From an uncultured Spirochaetales bacterium (GTDB lineage: Bacteria > Spirochaetota > Spirochaetia > Sphaerochaetales > Sphaerochaetaceae), in assembly GCA_934271365.1 (NCBI GenBank), contig CAKQRI010000012.1:1-42473 (forward strand): DNA of 42,473 nucleotides, read 5' to 3'. Each line of letters starts with the position of its first letter. Positions within the stretch are counted from its first letter, which is position 1. The position numbers were made by a program, and so were the translations under genes. Below the pieces are notes generated by a model, which saw only the letters and a list, made by a program, of their open reading frames with translations, was not told where the DNA came from and ran no database searches. Below are positions 17,271 to 25,527 of this stretch, piece by piece.

Positions 17271-17300
17271 TGCATTAACTCCTTTTTTGTATTTAATGCA
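17271..17300. repeat. Perfect 8-base inverted repeat over the LysR stop codon
   Basis: TGCATTAA at 17271-17278 and TTAATGCA at 17293-17300 form a perfect inverted repeat with a 14-base loop; the LysR-type gene stop lies in the right arm. No T-run follows on the minus strand, so it is a poor terminator. Role unknown. Confidence 0.4.
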
Positions 17301-18207
17301 TTCTAAGCAGTTTCTCTCTGAATCTGCTTATGATCTCATATATTACATGAGTCGGAGGATTGTTCCTGAGCCATGCTGCCGCATACTCTCTTCTTATAGA
17401 GCCCTCTGAGATTCTGTAAAAGCATGGGTGCCTCTTCTCTTCCATGGCCTTGCTCATGAGAATATCAGGAACAAAGCCTACACCGATGCTATTTGTTATC
17501 ATGATATTCACAGTATCCCAGTCAAGCGTCTCATACACTACATTTGGGGAAAAGCCCGCAGAGTGACAGACACTGTCAATCAGAGGCCTGATCTTCTGCT
17601 CTTTCTTAAGTGATACAAATGGCAGGCTTCTGAGATCTGATAAATTGATATAAGAAAGATCCTTACCTACAATGGCCTTCTTATTCACTTCATAATCAGA
17701 TGGAACTGCAAGCAGGATTTCCTCTATGCATATAGTCTTATATTCAAATAAGGGATTACGTGGATTAAGAGGGAGAAAGCATAGATCAATCTCTCTATCA
17801 ATAAGCTTTTTCTCAAGGTTAACAGAGATATCTTCCATAATCTCATATCTGATAGTCGGATAGCAGTTAAGAATAGGAAGCAGTGACGGCACATAGTACT
17901 TGCTATAAAATGGAGACATGCCAATTCTGAGAACCGTTCTCTGGTCAGGCATCTTATTTTTCATTGAATGTTCAATGAAATAGAAATCATGGATTACCTG
18001 CCGGCCTTTATTGTATAGAAATTCACCATCTGAAGTGAGATTAAGCTGCCGAGTGCTTCTGTCTAATATGCAGCACTGGAATTCATCTTCCAGCTTCCTA
18101 ACACTATGGCTAAGTGCTGGCTGTGATACATTCAGGCGCTTAGAAGCCTTTGTAAAACTACCCTGATCAACAATTTCCAGAAAATACTCTAAATCCTTAA
18201 GCTCCAT
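17293..18207 (-). CDS. LysR-family transcriptional regulator
   Basis: The 304-residue protein has the LysR N-terminal winged HTH (residues 1-60: LEYFLEIVDQGSFTKASKRL, then VSQPALSHSVRKLEDEF) and a C-terminal periplasmic-binding-like effector domain (about 90-300). LysR regulators usually control an adjacent divergent operon in response to a small ligand. Here the divergent neighbour, 118 bases away, is the peptide-type ABC importer operon with a phosphodiesterase and an esterase, so its ligand is likely the imported compound or a product of it. The start codon ATG at 18207 agrees with family starts (MELKDLEYF). Length is normal. Confidence 0.92.
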   Translation of the reverse strand: MELKDLEYFLEIVDQGSFTKASKRLNVSQPALSHSVRKLEDEFQCCILDRSTRQLNLTSDGEFLYNKGRQVIHDFYFIEHSMKNKMPDQRTVLRIGMSPFYSKYYVPSLLPILNCYPTIRYEIMEDISVNLEKKLIDREIDLCFLPLNPRNPLFEYKTICIEEILLAVPSDYEVNKKAIVGKDLSYINLSDLRSLPFVSLKKEQKIRPLIDSVCHSAGFSPNVVYETLDWDTVNIMITNSIGVGFVPDILMSKAMEEKRHPCFYRISEGSIRREYAAAWLRNNPPTHVIYEIISRFREKLLRMH

Positions 18208-18325
18208 CTTCGCACCGATTTAACATAACGATAATTTATAATTTACAGTTATAGAATATATTCAAATCTATAATTGGACAAACATAAATTACCAATTCGA
18301 TAATTAAATCAAAGGAGAAAAACTT
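18208..18325. promoter_or_regulatory. Divergent control region between lysR-type gene and ABC importer operon
   Basis: This AT-rich region carries three copies of an NGATAATT/CTATAATT-like motif (18229-18236, 18267-18275, 18297-18305) and an inverted repeat AATTGG/CCAATT (18272-18277 and 18292-18297). A TATAAT at 18269-18274 could be the -10 of the importer operon, without a good -35, as is common for LysR-activated promoters. AAGGAG at 18312-18317 is the ribosome site of the binding-protein gene. Confidence 0.45.
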
Positions 18326-19885
18326 ATGAAAAGAACGCTTTTACTTGCAATCATTGCACTACTCTGTACATGCTTTCTTTTTGCTGGCGGAACACAGGAG
18401 TCAAAGACAGCTTCCACTAGCTCTTCATCCAATGAAAATCAGGTTCTAGATGTAGATACGATAAAAGTCGGAGTACCATCTGTACCTAACAGCATGGACC
18501 CAACAATCCTTGTTGGAAATGCAACAATCAGAGTTCATTACAATATCTTTGATACTCTCATCTATGCAGATCAGGATGATGCTTACAGCCTGAAGCCGAT
18601 GCTTGCAAAGAGCTGGAAGAGAATTGACGATTACACTCTAGAACTCAATCTCAGAGATGATGTCACATTCCATGATGGCTCAAAATTCACTGCTGCAGAT
18701 GTGAAATTCACATTTGATAGGCTCCTCAAGAGAAAAATCAAGGGAACAGAGCTGGCTGCATCACTGATGAACACAATTGATCATGTTGATATCATTGATG
18801 ATTACACAGTACGTGTTGTAACAAGCGTAGTTGATCCTCTTCTTGAGACAAGGCTTGCTTCAAGCTGGGGTGCATGGATTCTTCCAAAGGACTATATTGA
18901 AAAAGTCGGAGATGAGAAATTCGCACTGAGCCCAATCGGAACAGGCCCTTTCAAGGTAATCTCATATTCACCTGAGAAAGTTGTTCTCGAAAGATATGAC
19001 GGATTCTGGGGAGAAGCTCCGCACGTCAAGCATCTTGAATACGTAGCATCACCTGAAAGCTCTTCCAGAATAACTGCACTGATCACAGGAGAGCTTGATA
19101 TCATCACGAATGTACCTGCAGATCAGACTGTGCTTCTTGAAAACACAAAGGGAGTCAAGGCTGTAAGCCTTCCGATCTCAAATATCCACCTTGTTGAGTT
19201 CTGGGCTAAGAGCGATGATCCATCACTTGATCCTATCAACGACATAAAGCTCAGACAGGCTCTCTCATATGCAGTAGACAGAGAAAAGCTCAATCAGGCT
19301 TTCTGGGGTGGAAAGGTAGAGATTCCAAGAGGCCATCAGTATCCAGATTTCGGAGACCTGTACTTCAGTGATTTCCCTGTAGAAGAGTATAACCTGGAAA
19401 AAGCAAAGCAGCTTCTAGCTGAGTCATCTTACAATGGCCAGGAACTCACATACGAACTCAGAAATGGCTACTATACATTCGGCAATGAAGTTGCTGAGGC
19501 AATCGTAGACATGTGGAAGCAGATAGGTGTGAACGCAAAAGTCATCTATAAAGACAAGGAAGATGATAATACTCAGATCAGAAACTGGTCCAACTCAATG
19601 AGGTTCCCAGATCCTGCTGGTGGCTTATGGCTTCTCTGGGGCTCAAGATGGAGACTGGCTAATGATGAATGGAAGGAATGCGGAGAGATTCTGACATCAT
19701 CACTGGACAAGGATGCGAGAGCAAAAGCAGCAAGAAGGCTCATGGAGATCTTCAAAGAAGAGGTTCCTGGAATACTCCTTTACTACCCTCTTGAGAACTG
19801 GGGAGTAAGAGATGGTCTCAACTGGCATCCGTATGCATCTCAGACACTGAATTTCAGAGCTGATGCATTCTGGGCAACTAAATAG
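18326..19885 (+). CDS. ABC transporter substrate-binding protein, family 5 (peptide/opine type)
   Basis: The 519-residue exported protein has a signal peptide (positive MKR, hydrophobic core, then LFAGG around residues 17-22) and a Ser/Thr-rich linker before the mature domain. The body shows the SBP_bac_5 pattern: Y-N-I-F-D-T-L, LAKSWKRIDDYTLELNLRDDVTFHDGS, FTFDRL, and GTGPFKV near residue 210. It should bind a peptide or other oligomeric or charged ligand in the periplasm and pass it to the permeases encoded downstream. A Cys in the hydrophobic region does not form a clear lipobox. A hairpin follows the gene. It is the first gene of a seven-gene operon under the divergent LysR regulator. Confidence 0.92.
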   Translation: MKRTLLLAIIALLCTCFLFAGGTQESKTASTSSSSNENQVLDVDTIKVGVPSVPNSMDPTILVGNATIRVHYNIFDTLIYADQDDAYSLKPMLAKSWKRIDDYTLELNLRDDVTFHDGSKFTAADVKFTFDRLLKRKIKGTELAASLMNTIDHVDIIDDYTVRVVTSVVDPLLETRLASSWGAWILPKDYIEKVGDEKFALSPIGTGPFKVISYSPEKVVLERYDGFWGEAPHVKHLEYVASPESSSRITALITGELDIITNVPADQTVLLENTKGVKAVSLPISNIHLVEFWAKSDDPSLDPINDIKLRQALSYAVDREKLNQAFWGGKVEIPRGHQYPDFGDLYFSDFPVEEYNLEKAKQLLAESSYNGQELTYELRNGYYTFGNEVAEAIVDMWKQIGVNAKVIYKDKEDDNTQIRNWSNSMRFPDPAGGLWLLWGSRWRLANDEWKECGEILTSSLDKDARAKAARRLMEIFKEEVPGILLYYPLENWGVRDGLNWHPYASQTLNFRADAFWATK

Positions 19886-19898
19886 AGAAAACTTCATC

Positions 19899-19922
19899 AG
19901 AGAGGAGCTCCGGCTCCTCTCT
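19899..19922 (+). terminator. Intercistronic hairpin after the binding-protein gene
   Basis: A perfect ten-base stem (AGAGAGGAGC/GCTCCTCTCT) with a TCCG loop lies between the binding protein and the first ATPase gene, followed by only three T. It is probably a partial terminator or 3' stabiliser that lets the binding protein be made in excess over the membrane parts. Confidence 0.6.
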
Positions 19923-19938
19923 TTAAAAAGGAGAGAAC

Positions 19939-20916
19939 ATGGGAGCGCTACTGGAAGTCAAGAACCTTAGAACCTATTACCATGCAAAGAACAGAATAGT
20001 ACCAGCAGTAGATAGCGTGGACCTATCGATAGGAAAAGGAGAGATTCTCGGAATTGTAGGAGAATCTGGCTGTGGAAAATCAACTGTAGCAAGATCGATA
20101 ATCGGACTGATAGACAGAAGCTATACAGAGATTGTCTCTGGAACAGCTATGTTTGAAGGAAAGGATCTTCTCAGAGTATCTAGAAAAGAGATGAACAAGA
20201 TCAGAGGAGCCGAAATATCGATGATTTTCCAGAACCCTCTTACTTCCCTCTCTCCTGTTTATACTATAGAGAATCAGATAGATGAGATTCTGAGAATCCA
20301 TACAGATATGAATAAAGCTGAAAGGCATGAAAGATGCATCGAGCTAATGCGTCTTGTAGGTATTCCCGCACCAGAAGAACGGCTTAAGGACTACCCGCAC
20401 CAGTTATCTGGAGGAATGCAGCAGAGAGCTATGATAGCAATAGCTCTTGCATGCAACCCCAAAATACTGATTGCAGATGAACCAACCACCGCACTGGATG
20501 TGACAATCCAGGCCCAGATTCTGAATCTTATAAAAGAAATAAATCAGAAATACGGCCTTTCAATGATCCTCATTACACATAACATGGGAATAGTAGCCCA
20601 GCTATGCTCAAGAATCATGGTGATGTATGGAGGCGTTGTTGTAGAGGAAGGTCCAACTGCAGATATCTTCTCCAGTCCAAAGCACCCATATACAAAAGGC
20701 CTGTTGCAGTGCATTCCTTCAATAGAATGCGATAAGGAAGAGCTGTTCACAATAGAAGGAACAGTTCCAAGACTTACATATCCTGTCGAGTTCTGCCGAT
20801 TCAATGACAGATGCCAATACTGCAGTGAGAAATGCAGAACCAAAGAACCTGAGCTTTTCCCGATTGGCAACAACAGAAAAGTAAGATGTTTTCTGGAGGA
20901 AACAAGTGGAAGATAA
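19939..20916 (+). CDS. Oligopeptide-type ABC transporter ATP-binding protein (DppD/OppD-like)
   Basis: The 325-residue ATPase has Walker A GESGCGKST, a Q-loop FQNPLTSLSP, signature LSGGMQQR, Walker B ILIADEPTTALD and H-loop LITHN. The C-terminal extension contains the conserved Cys-rich oligopeptide-transporter motif (C-R-F...C-x2-C-x4-C), often a metal site. It powers import together with the next gene, forming a DppD/DppF pair. AAGGAG precedes the ATG. Its last 11 bases overlap the start of the next gene. Confidence 0.95.
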   Translation: MGALLEVKNLRTYYHAKNRIVPAVDSVDLSIGKGEILGIVGESGCGKSTVARSIIGLIDRSYTEIVSGTAMFEGKDLLRVSRKEMNKIRGAEISMIFQNPLTSLSPVYTIENQIDEILRIHTDMNKAERHERCIELMRLVGIPAPEERLKDYPHQLSGGMQQRAMIAIALACNPKILIADEPTTALDVTIQAQILNLIKEINQKYGLSMILITHNMGIVAQLCSRIMVMYGGVVVEEGPTADIFSSPKHPYTKGLLQCIPSIECDKEELFTIEGTVPRLTYPVEFCRFNDRCQYCSEKCRTKEPELFPIGNNRKVRCFLEETSGR

Positions 20917-21883
20917 AGAAATACTGCTCCATGCGGAAGGGCTGAAAAAGTATTTTACAGTCTCTAGAGGATTACTATCCCATCATGTCGAAGGCATTGT
21001 AAAGGCCGTGGATGGAATAACCCTTGATATCTTCAAAGGCGAAACACTCGGCCTTATCGGAGAATCAGGATGCGGCAAGAGCACACTTTCAAATATGCTG
21101 ATTGGCTTATCAGAGCCAACTGAGGGAAAGATATACATAAATGGACATGAGCTCGATCGGTCCTACTTAAAGGAATACAGAAAGATAGCAACAATGGTAT
21201 TCCAGGACCCATACTCTTCTATCGACCCACGCATGTGCATGAGAAGGATCATAGAGGAACCGCTCAGGATACATACAAAGATGACAAGGGCTGAAAAAAG
21301 TGCTGTGGTTATCCCTTTGATTGAAAAGCTCGGCTTTAAAGAAGAGGATCTAACGAAGTATCCTCATGAGTTCTCAGGTGGACAGAGGCAGAGAATCGGA
21401 ATAGCCAGAGCCTTTGTAATCAATCCGGAATTCGTAATCTGCGATGAGCCTGTATCTGCATTGGATGTCTCAATACAGGCCCAGATTCTCAACCTATTCA
21501 AAGAGCTTCAGAGAGAAAGAAACACAACATATCTATTCATATCCCATGATATGTCTGTAATAAAGCATGTTTCTGACCGGATAGCTGTCATGTATTTAGG
21601 CTCTATTGTTGAGCTAGCAGAAAAGCAGGACCTTTTTGATAATACGCTACATCCTTATACACAGGCTCTGATAAATGCAATACCGATTCCGAATCCTATG
21701 ATAAAGAGCGAAATGAAAACTCTCGAGGGAGAACTGCCAAGTCCTCTTAATCCACCATCAGGATGTCCTTTCAGACTCAGATGCGATAAGGCTATGAAAT
21801 GCTGCGAGATCAGAAAACCGGAGCTCAAAGAAGTAGAAAATGGGCATTTCGTAGCATGCCACAGATACAATGAAGAGGATTAA
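20906..21883 (+). CDS. Oligopeptide-type ABC transporter ATP-binding protein (DppF/OppF-like)
   Basis: The 325-residue ATPase carries Walker A GESGCGKST, Q-loop VFQDPYSSIDPRM, signature FSGGQRQRIGIARA, Walker B FVICDEPVSALD and H-loop ISHD, with the C-terminal oligopeptide extension and Cys residues (CPFRLRCDKAMKCC). The N-terminal YFTVSRG segment is typical of OppF/DppF. The start is GTG at 20906 inside the end of the previous gene, with GGAGG six bases upstream. It should pair with the preceding ATPase at the cytoplasmic face of the permease. Confidence 0.95.
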   Translation: MEDKEILLHAEGLKKYFTVSRGLLSHHVEGIVKAVDGITLDIFKGETLGLIGESGCGKSTLSNMLIGLSEPTEGKIYINGHELDRSYLKEYRKIATMVFQDPYSSIDPRMCMRRIIEEPLRIHTKMTRAEKSAVVIPLIEKLGFKEEDLTKYPHEFSGGQRQRIGIARAFVINPEFVICDEPVSALDVSIQAQILNLFKELQRERNTTYLFISHDMSVIKHVSDRIAVMYLGSIVELAEKQDLFDNTLHPYTQALINAIPIPNPMIKSEMKTLEGELPSPLNPPSGCPFRLRCDKAMKCCEIRKPELKEVENGHFVACHRYNEED

Positions 21884-21886
21884 TAA

Positions 21887-22807
21887 ATGACAAAATACAT
21901 ACTTAAGCGTCTTTTTAAAGCAATTCTCACTATATGGTTCATATTAACACTGGTATTCATATTCACCAGAATGTCTGGAGATCCAACAGCCTGGATTCTT
22001 CCTGATGATGCAACTGAAGAGCAAAGGATAGCAATGCGCTCAAGTCTGGGCTTAGACAGGCCTCTTCATGTGCAGTACCTTGATGTGATGACAAGCCTGG
22101 TTACAGGAAATGCTGGAACAAGCTATAATTACATGAGGCCTGTAAGTGAGCTATATGGAGAGCGGATAGGAGCTACACTGCGTCTTGGACTCACTTCTTT
22201 TGCGCTTGCTGCCCTTCTTGGCGTAATGCTTGGCACAATTGCTGCCGTAAAAAGAAACTCCTTCTTTGATAGATTCACAATGACGCTATCAATTGCTGGC
22301 TCAACACTTCCGAACTTTGTTCTTGGAATCCTGCTCATATTTGTCTTCTGCTTCATATTCAGACTGCTTCCTAGCGGTGGGGATTCAGGAGCAAAGAACT
22401 ACATAATGCCTGTGATAACAATGTGCGTGGGACCAATGGCAAGCATAGCAAGACTCACACGCTCATCTCTTCTTGATATCCTGAGAAATGATTATCTTGA
22501 CTGTGCAAGAAGCAAGGGACTTGATGAGAATATGGTTCTCATCAAGCATGCCCTGAGAAATGCGCTTATTCCTGTAGTAACAGTAATCGGACTTCAGCTT
22601 GGAACCATTATAGGAGGCTCTGTTGTGGTAGAGACGGTATTCTCATGGCCAGGAATCGGCTCGCTCCTAATCAATGGCGCAAAGATGCGAGATTATCCGA
22701 TAATCATTTATGGAGTAATGCTAATTTCTGTTGCTGTTACCTTTGTAAATACAATGGTAGATATTCTTTACTCAGTTCTCGATCCGAGAATCAGGGATAA
22801 CGCATAA
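21887..22807 (+). CDS. ABC transporter permease (DppB/OppB-like)
   Basis: The 306-residue protein has the DppB pattern: an N-terminal TM segment (KYILKRLFKAILTIWFILTL), a large periplasmic loop and five further TM segments. The coupling helix motif is DYLDCARSKGLDENMVLIKHALRNALIPV, and ETVFSWPGIG follows. It forms the channel with the DppC-like partner encoded next. It begins three bases after the preceding stop, with a GAGG in the end of that gene. The 16 bases to the next gene keep it in the operon. Confidence 0.95.
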   Translation: MTKYILKRLFKAILTIWFILTLVFIFTRMSGDPTAWILPDDATEEQRIAMRSSLGLDRPLHVQYLDVMTSLVTGNAGTSYNYMRPVSELYGERIGATLRLGLTSFALAALLGVMLGTIAAVKRNSFFDRFTMTLSIAGSTLPNFVLGILLIFVFCFIFRLLPSGGDSGAKNYIMPVITMCVGPMASIARLTRSSLLDILRNDYLDCARSKGLDENMVLIKHALRNALIPVVTVIGLQLGTIIGGSVVVETVFSWPGIGSLLINGAKMRDYPIIIYGVMLISVAVTFVNTMVDILYSVLDPRIRDNA

Positions 22808-22823
22808 GGAGGGCTGAAATAAG

Positions 22824-23675
22824 ATGAAAATAAGAAAGCAGAGAGCTGTTCCAGTATCTATCATAATCCTGATAGCACTATTCATGATAATCTTCATATT
22901 CTCAATGATGGCTCCTATCCTATTTCCGATTGATTTAGGTGCAACAGATATCACAAGCAGGCTGAAGCCTCCTTCATTCATGAAAGGAGGCGTCGAAGGA
23001 CATATCCTCGGAACTGATAGCCTTGGCAGGGATTTCTTCATAAGACTTGTATATGGCACAAGAAATTCTCTATTGATCGGACTTACATCAATGGTCATTG
23101 CAGCCATAATAGGTACAATCCTAGGTGTTTTGAGTGGCTTATATGGAGGAGTTCTGGATACCATCATATCATTTATAGTTGATGCCAGATTGTCTATCCC
23201 ATTCCTCATATTAGCTATTGTGCTCTCTTCGATATTCGGATCAGATAAAATGACAATGACTCTGATCATAGGCTTCACAGGATGGGCAACATTCACAAGG
23301 CTGATCAGAGGTCAGATCCTGCAGCTGAAAAACCAGAACTTCATAATATGCAGCAGAGCCATGGGGGCATCGAATATCAGAATGCTCTTTGAGCATATAC
23401 TTCCGAATGTAGGCTCAATCCTGATAGTTGAAGCAACATTGAAGCTGAGCTCGTTCATCCTGCTTGAAAGCTCATTGAGCTTCCTAGGACTTGGGATACA
23501 GCCACCAGACACATCATTAGGAGTGCTTGTCAGCAATGGCAGGGATTATCTGATGACAAACTGGCATCTGGCTATAATACCAAGCATCATAATCGTATTC
23601 ATCGTTCTTGATATTTCACTTCTTGGCGACTGGGTCAGAGATAAGCTTGATCCGAAATTAAAAGCAAATAATTAA
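22824..23675 (+). CDS. ABC transporter permease (DppC/OppC-like)
   Basis: The 283-residue protein has the DppC layout: a first TM segment (residues about 8-30), then a LGTDSLGRDFFIRLVYGTRNSL stretch that is diagnostic of the family. After it come further TM segments, the coupling motif AMGASNIRMLFEHILPN, and SSLSFLGLGIQPP near the end. It pairs with the DppB-like permease. An AAGGAGG lies ten bases before the ATG. The gene is followed after 12 bases by the phosphodiesterase gene. Confidence 0.95.
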   Translation: MKIRKQRAVPVSIIILIALFMIIFIFSMMAPILFPIDLGATDITSRLKPPSFMKGGVEGHILGTDSLGRDFFIRLVYGTRNSLLIGLTSMVIAAIIGTILGVLSGLYGGVLDTIISFIVDARLSIPFLILAIVLSSIFGSDKMTMTLIIGFTGWATFTRLIRGQILQLKNQNFIICSRAMGASNIRMLFEHILPNVGSILIVEATLKLSSFILLESSLSFLGLGIQPPDTSLGVLVSNGRDYLMTNWHLAIIPSIIIVFIVLDISLLGDWVRDKLDPKLKANN

Positions 23676-23687
23676 GGGGAGATAACA

Positions 23688-24401
23688 ATGAGATATTTAT
23701 TAATTGCTCATAGGTGTGGTCCTGGAAAATACCCTGAACAGAGTATTGCATCAGCTAGAAATGCCATCTCTGTAGGTGCTGATATGGTTGAAATGGATAT
23801 CCAATACACTTCAGATGGAATTCCGGTAATATGCCATGATCCAAATACAAAAAGAATGTTCGGTGAGGATTGCCTGGTAAAAGATATGGCATTCTGCCAT
23901 TTCATGACTCTCAGGCAGGTACAGGATTCATCATATCCTTCACATTCTCTTCAGAATATCTTTGAATCTGGAATCAATCCAGTACTATTCCATTGCAAGA
24001 TAACCGGAAGCAGACTGGAAGATCTCGCAAAACGCATAGTAGGCAATGATTTCAAGGATAAATGCGTCATAGGAGTGCAGCAGCCAGAAGATGTAGAGAT
24101 AATCAAAGCGGTATCAGAAGATATCAGAGTATTATCCTTCATGCCTTCTATTGATTTATTTGATAGATTCCTGAAGAGCAAAGCTGAATATATAAGGCTA
24201 TGGGAGCCATGGGTTAACCAGGAACTTGTTGACAGGGTGCATAATGCAGGAAAGAAAGTATGGATTATGGCAGGAGAGCCACGTCCAGATAGCGTTGGAT
24301 ACACTTCTGCAGATAATCTGATCAGATGGAAGAAGATGGGATGCGATGGTGTTCTTGTAAATGACATTGTATGGGCAAAGGGCGTATTGGAGCAAAAATG
24401 A
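23688..24401 (+). CDS. Glycerophosphodiester phosphodiesterase
   Basis: The 237-residue protein is a GDPD-family TIM-barrel enzyme that splits glycerophosphodiesters into glycerol-3-phosphate and an alcohol. Catalytic and metal residues are visible: His8-Arg9 (LLIAHRCG), Glu35 and Asp37 (EMDI) and His50-Asp51 (ICHDP). The usual PENT motif is PEQS here. There is no signal peptide, so it should act in the cytoplasm on an imported substrate, which fits its place behind the importer genes. GGGGAG precedes the ATG. Its stop overlaps the next start (ATGA), so the two enzymes are probably made together. Length is at the short end of normal. Confidence 0.9.
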   Translation: MRYLLIAHRCGPGKYPEQSIASARNAISVGADMVEMDIQYTSDGIPVICHDPNTKRMFGEDCLVKDMAFCHFMTLRQVQDSSYPSHSLQNIFESGINPVLFHCKITGSRLEDLAKRIVGNDFKDKCVIGVQQPEDVEIIKAVSEDIRVLSFMPSIDLFDRFLKSKAEYIRLWEPWVNQELVDRVHNAGKKVWIMAGEPRPDSVGYTSADNLIRWKKMGCDGVLVNDIVWAKGVLEQK

Positions 24402-25471
24402 CTGAAACTGCCCACTTTGATAGATACCACACATGCATTGAGTCTCTAGCTTCAATCTTTGATAAGAAATACAGAAGAAATGGCTTCTCTGGCCCATATG
24501 AAAGGCATTCCTTTGAAATATGGCAGGATAAAGCCAGAGAGAACCTAATTGAAGACCTGAAGTTAAATGAATTCATAGCATCAATCGGCCATTGCAGAAT
24601 AAGCTCTGAGACAACTGAAGATGTAGAAATCGAAGAGGGAATCTCAAGAGAAAAAGTCCTATTGTCTATAGAGGGCTGGACAGAAATTCCGATGTATGTG
24701 CTTAGACCTGAATCTCCCAAAGGGATATTCATATGCCTTGCAGGGCATCACTCTACAGGAAAGCTTGTGACTTCAGGGAATCTGATATGTGCTACAACGG
24801 TTGAGCTTACAGAGAAATATGGAGCATATTTCGGTCTGGAACTAGCACGCAGGGGATATATTGCAATATGTCCTGATACCATAGGCTTTGGAGAAAGACG
24901 GGAGATAGCAGAACAAGGTGACAGTCCGGAGAAATTTCAGGCATCTTCCTGCAGGGAACTTGCAAATGCTGCTATATCATTAGGCTTTTCCCTAGCAGGT
25001 ATAATGGTATATGAGGGAATGAGAATAGCTGATTATGCAAAAGCTGCATTTGGAGAGAACATGCCTCTATATGCAATAGGCTTTTCTGGTGGAGCAATGC
25101 AGACGCTATACCTATCTGCTGCTGACAAACGGATAGATGGAGCAATCATCTCAGGCTACTTCTATGGCTTTAAGGATTCCCTTCTGTATATGAATACAAA
25201 CTGTCCCTGCAACTATGTTCCTGGTATCTTCAGGGATTTTGATATGATGGATATAGCAGGCTTAATTGCTCCGAGAAGCCTTGCAATACAGTCTGCTAGA
25301 GAAGACCACCTCAATGGCAAAAGCGGTTTTATGAATGTACTTACACAGATTGATGGCGCAAACAGAATGTATTCAATCTATGACAAGACAATATACCATG
25401 ATGTTAGAGATGGAGGCCATGCCTTTCATATGGAAGGCCTAGATGCCATGCTCAAGCACATTGAGATCTAA
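24398..25471 (+). CDS. Alpha/beta hydrolase (acetyl-esterase-like), cytoplasmic
   Basis: The 357-residue protein shows an alpha/beta hydrolase triad: Ser230 in GFSGGAMQ, Asp303 in SAREDH and His341 in GGHAFH. A GIFICLAGHH stretch before it probably forms the oxyanion hole. The family resembles carbohydrate or dienelactone-type esterases; the substrate is not evident. No signal peptide is present. I chose the ATG at 24398, which overlaps the phosphodiesterase stop (ATGA) and has GGAG five bases upstream, over an ATG at 24371. Its operon position suggests it removes an acyl or other ester group from the imported compound. Confidence 0.8.
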   Translation: MTETAHFDRYHTCIESLASIFDKKYRRNGFSGPYERHSFEIWQDKARENLIEDLKLNEFIASIGHCRISSETTEDVEIEEGISREKVLLSIEGWTEIPMYVLRPESPKGIFICLAGHHSTGKLVTSGNLICATTVELTEKYGAYFGLELARRGYIAICPDTIGFGERREIAEQGDSPEKFQASSCRELANAAISLGFSLAGIMVYEGMRIADYAKAAFGENMPLYAIGFSGGAMQTLYLSAADKRIDGAIISGYFYGFKDSLLYMNTNCPCNYVPGIFRDFDMMDIAGLIAPRSLAIQSAREDHLNGKSGFMNVLTQIDGANRMYSIYDKTIYHDVRDGGHAFHMEGLDAMLKHIEI

Positions 25472-25483
25472 TGCTTTATATTG

Positions 25484-25520
25484 AAAAAAACAAGGCCGGA
25501 GAAAAACATCTGCGGCCTTG
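25484..25520 (-). terminator. Terminator of the efflux operon
   Basis: CAAGGCCG and CGGCCTTG (25491-25498, 25513-25520) form a stem which on the minus strand is followed by seven T (25484-25490). It ends the tolC-like transcript and may also slow the convergent importer operon. Confidence 0.8.
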
Positions 25521-25527
25521 TACGTCA

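Noticed and set aside
22772..23296. A 174-codon minus-strand open frame opposite the DppC-like gene.
   Set aside because: It is the reverse complement of conserved permease sequence and has low-complexity hydrophobic content only.
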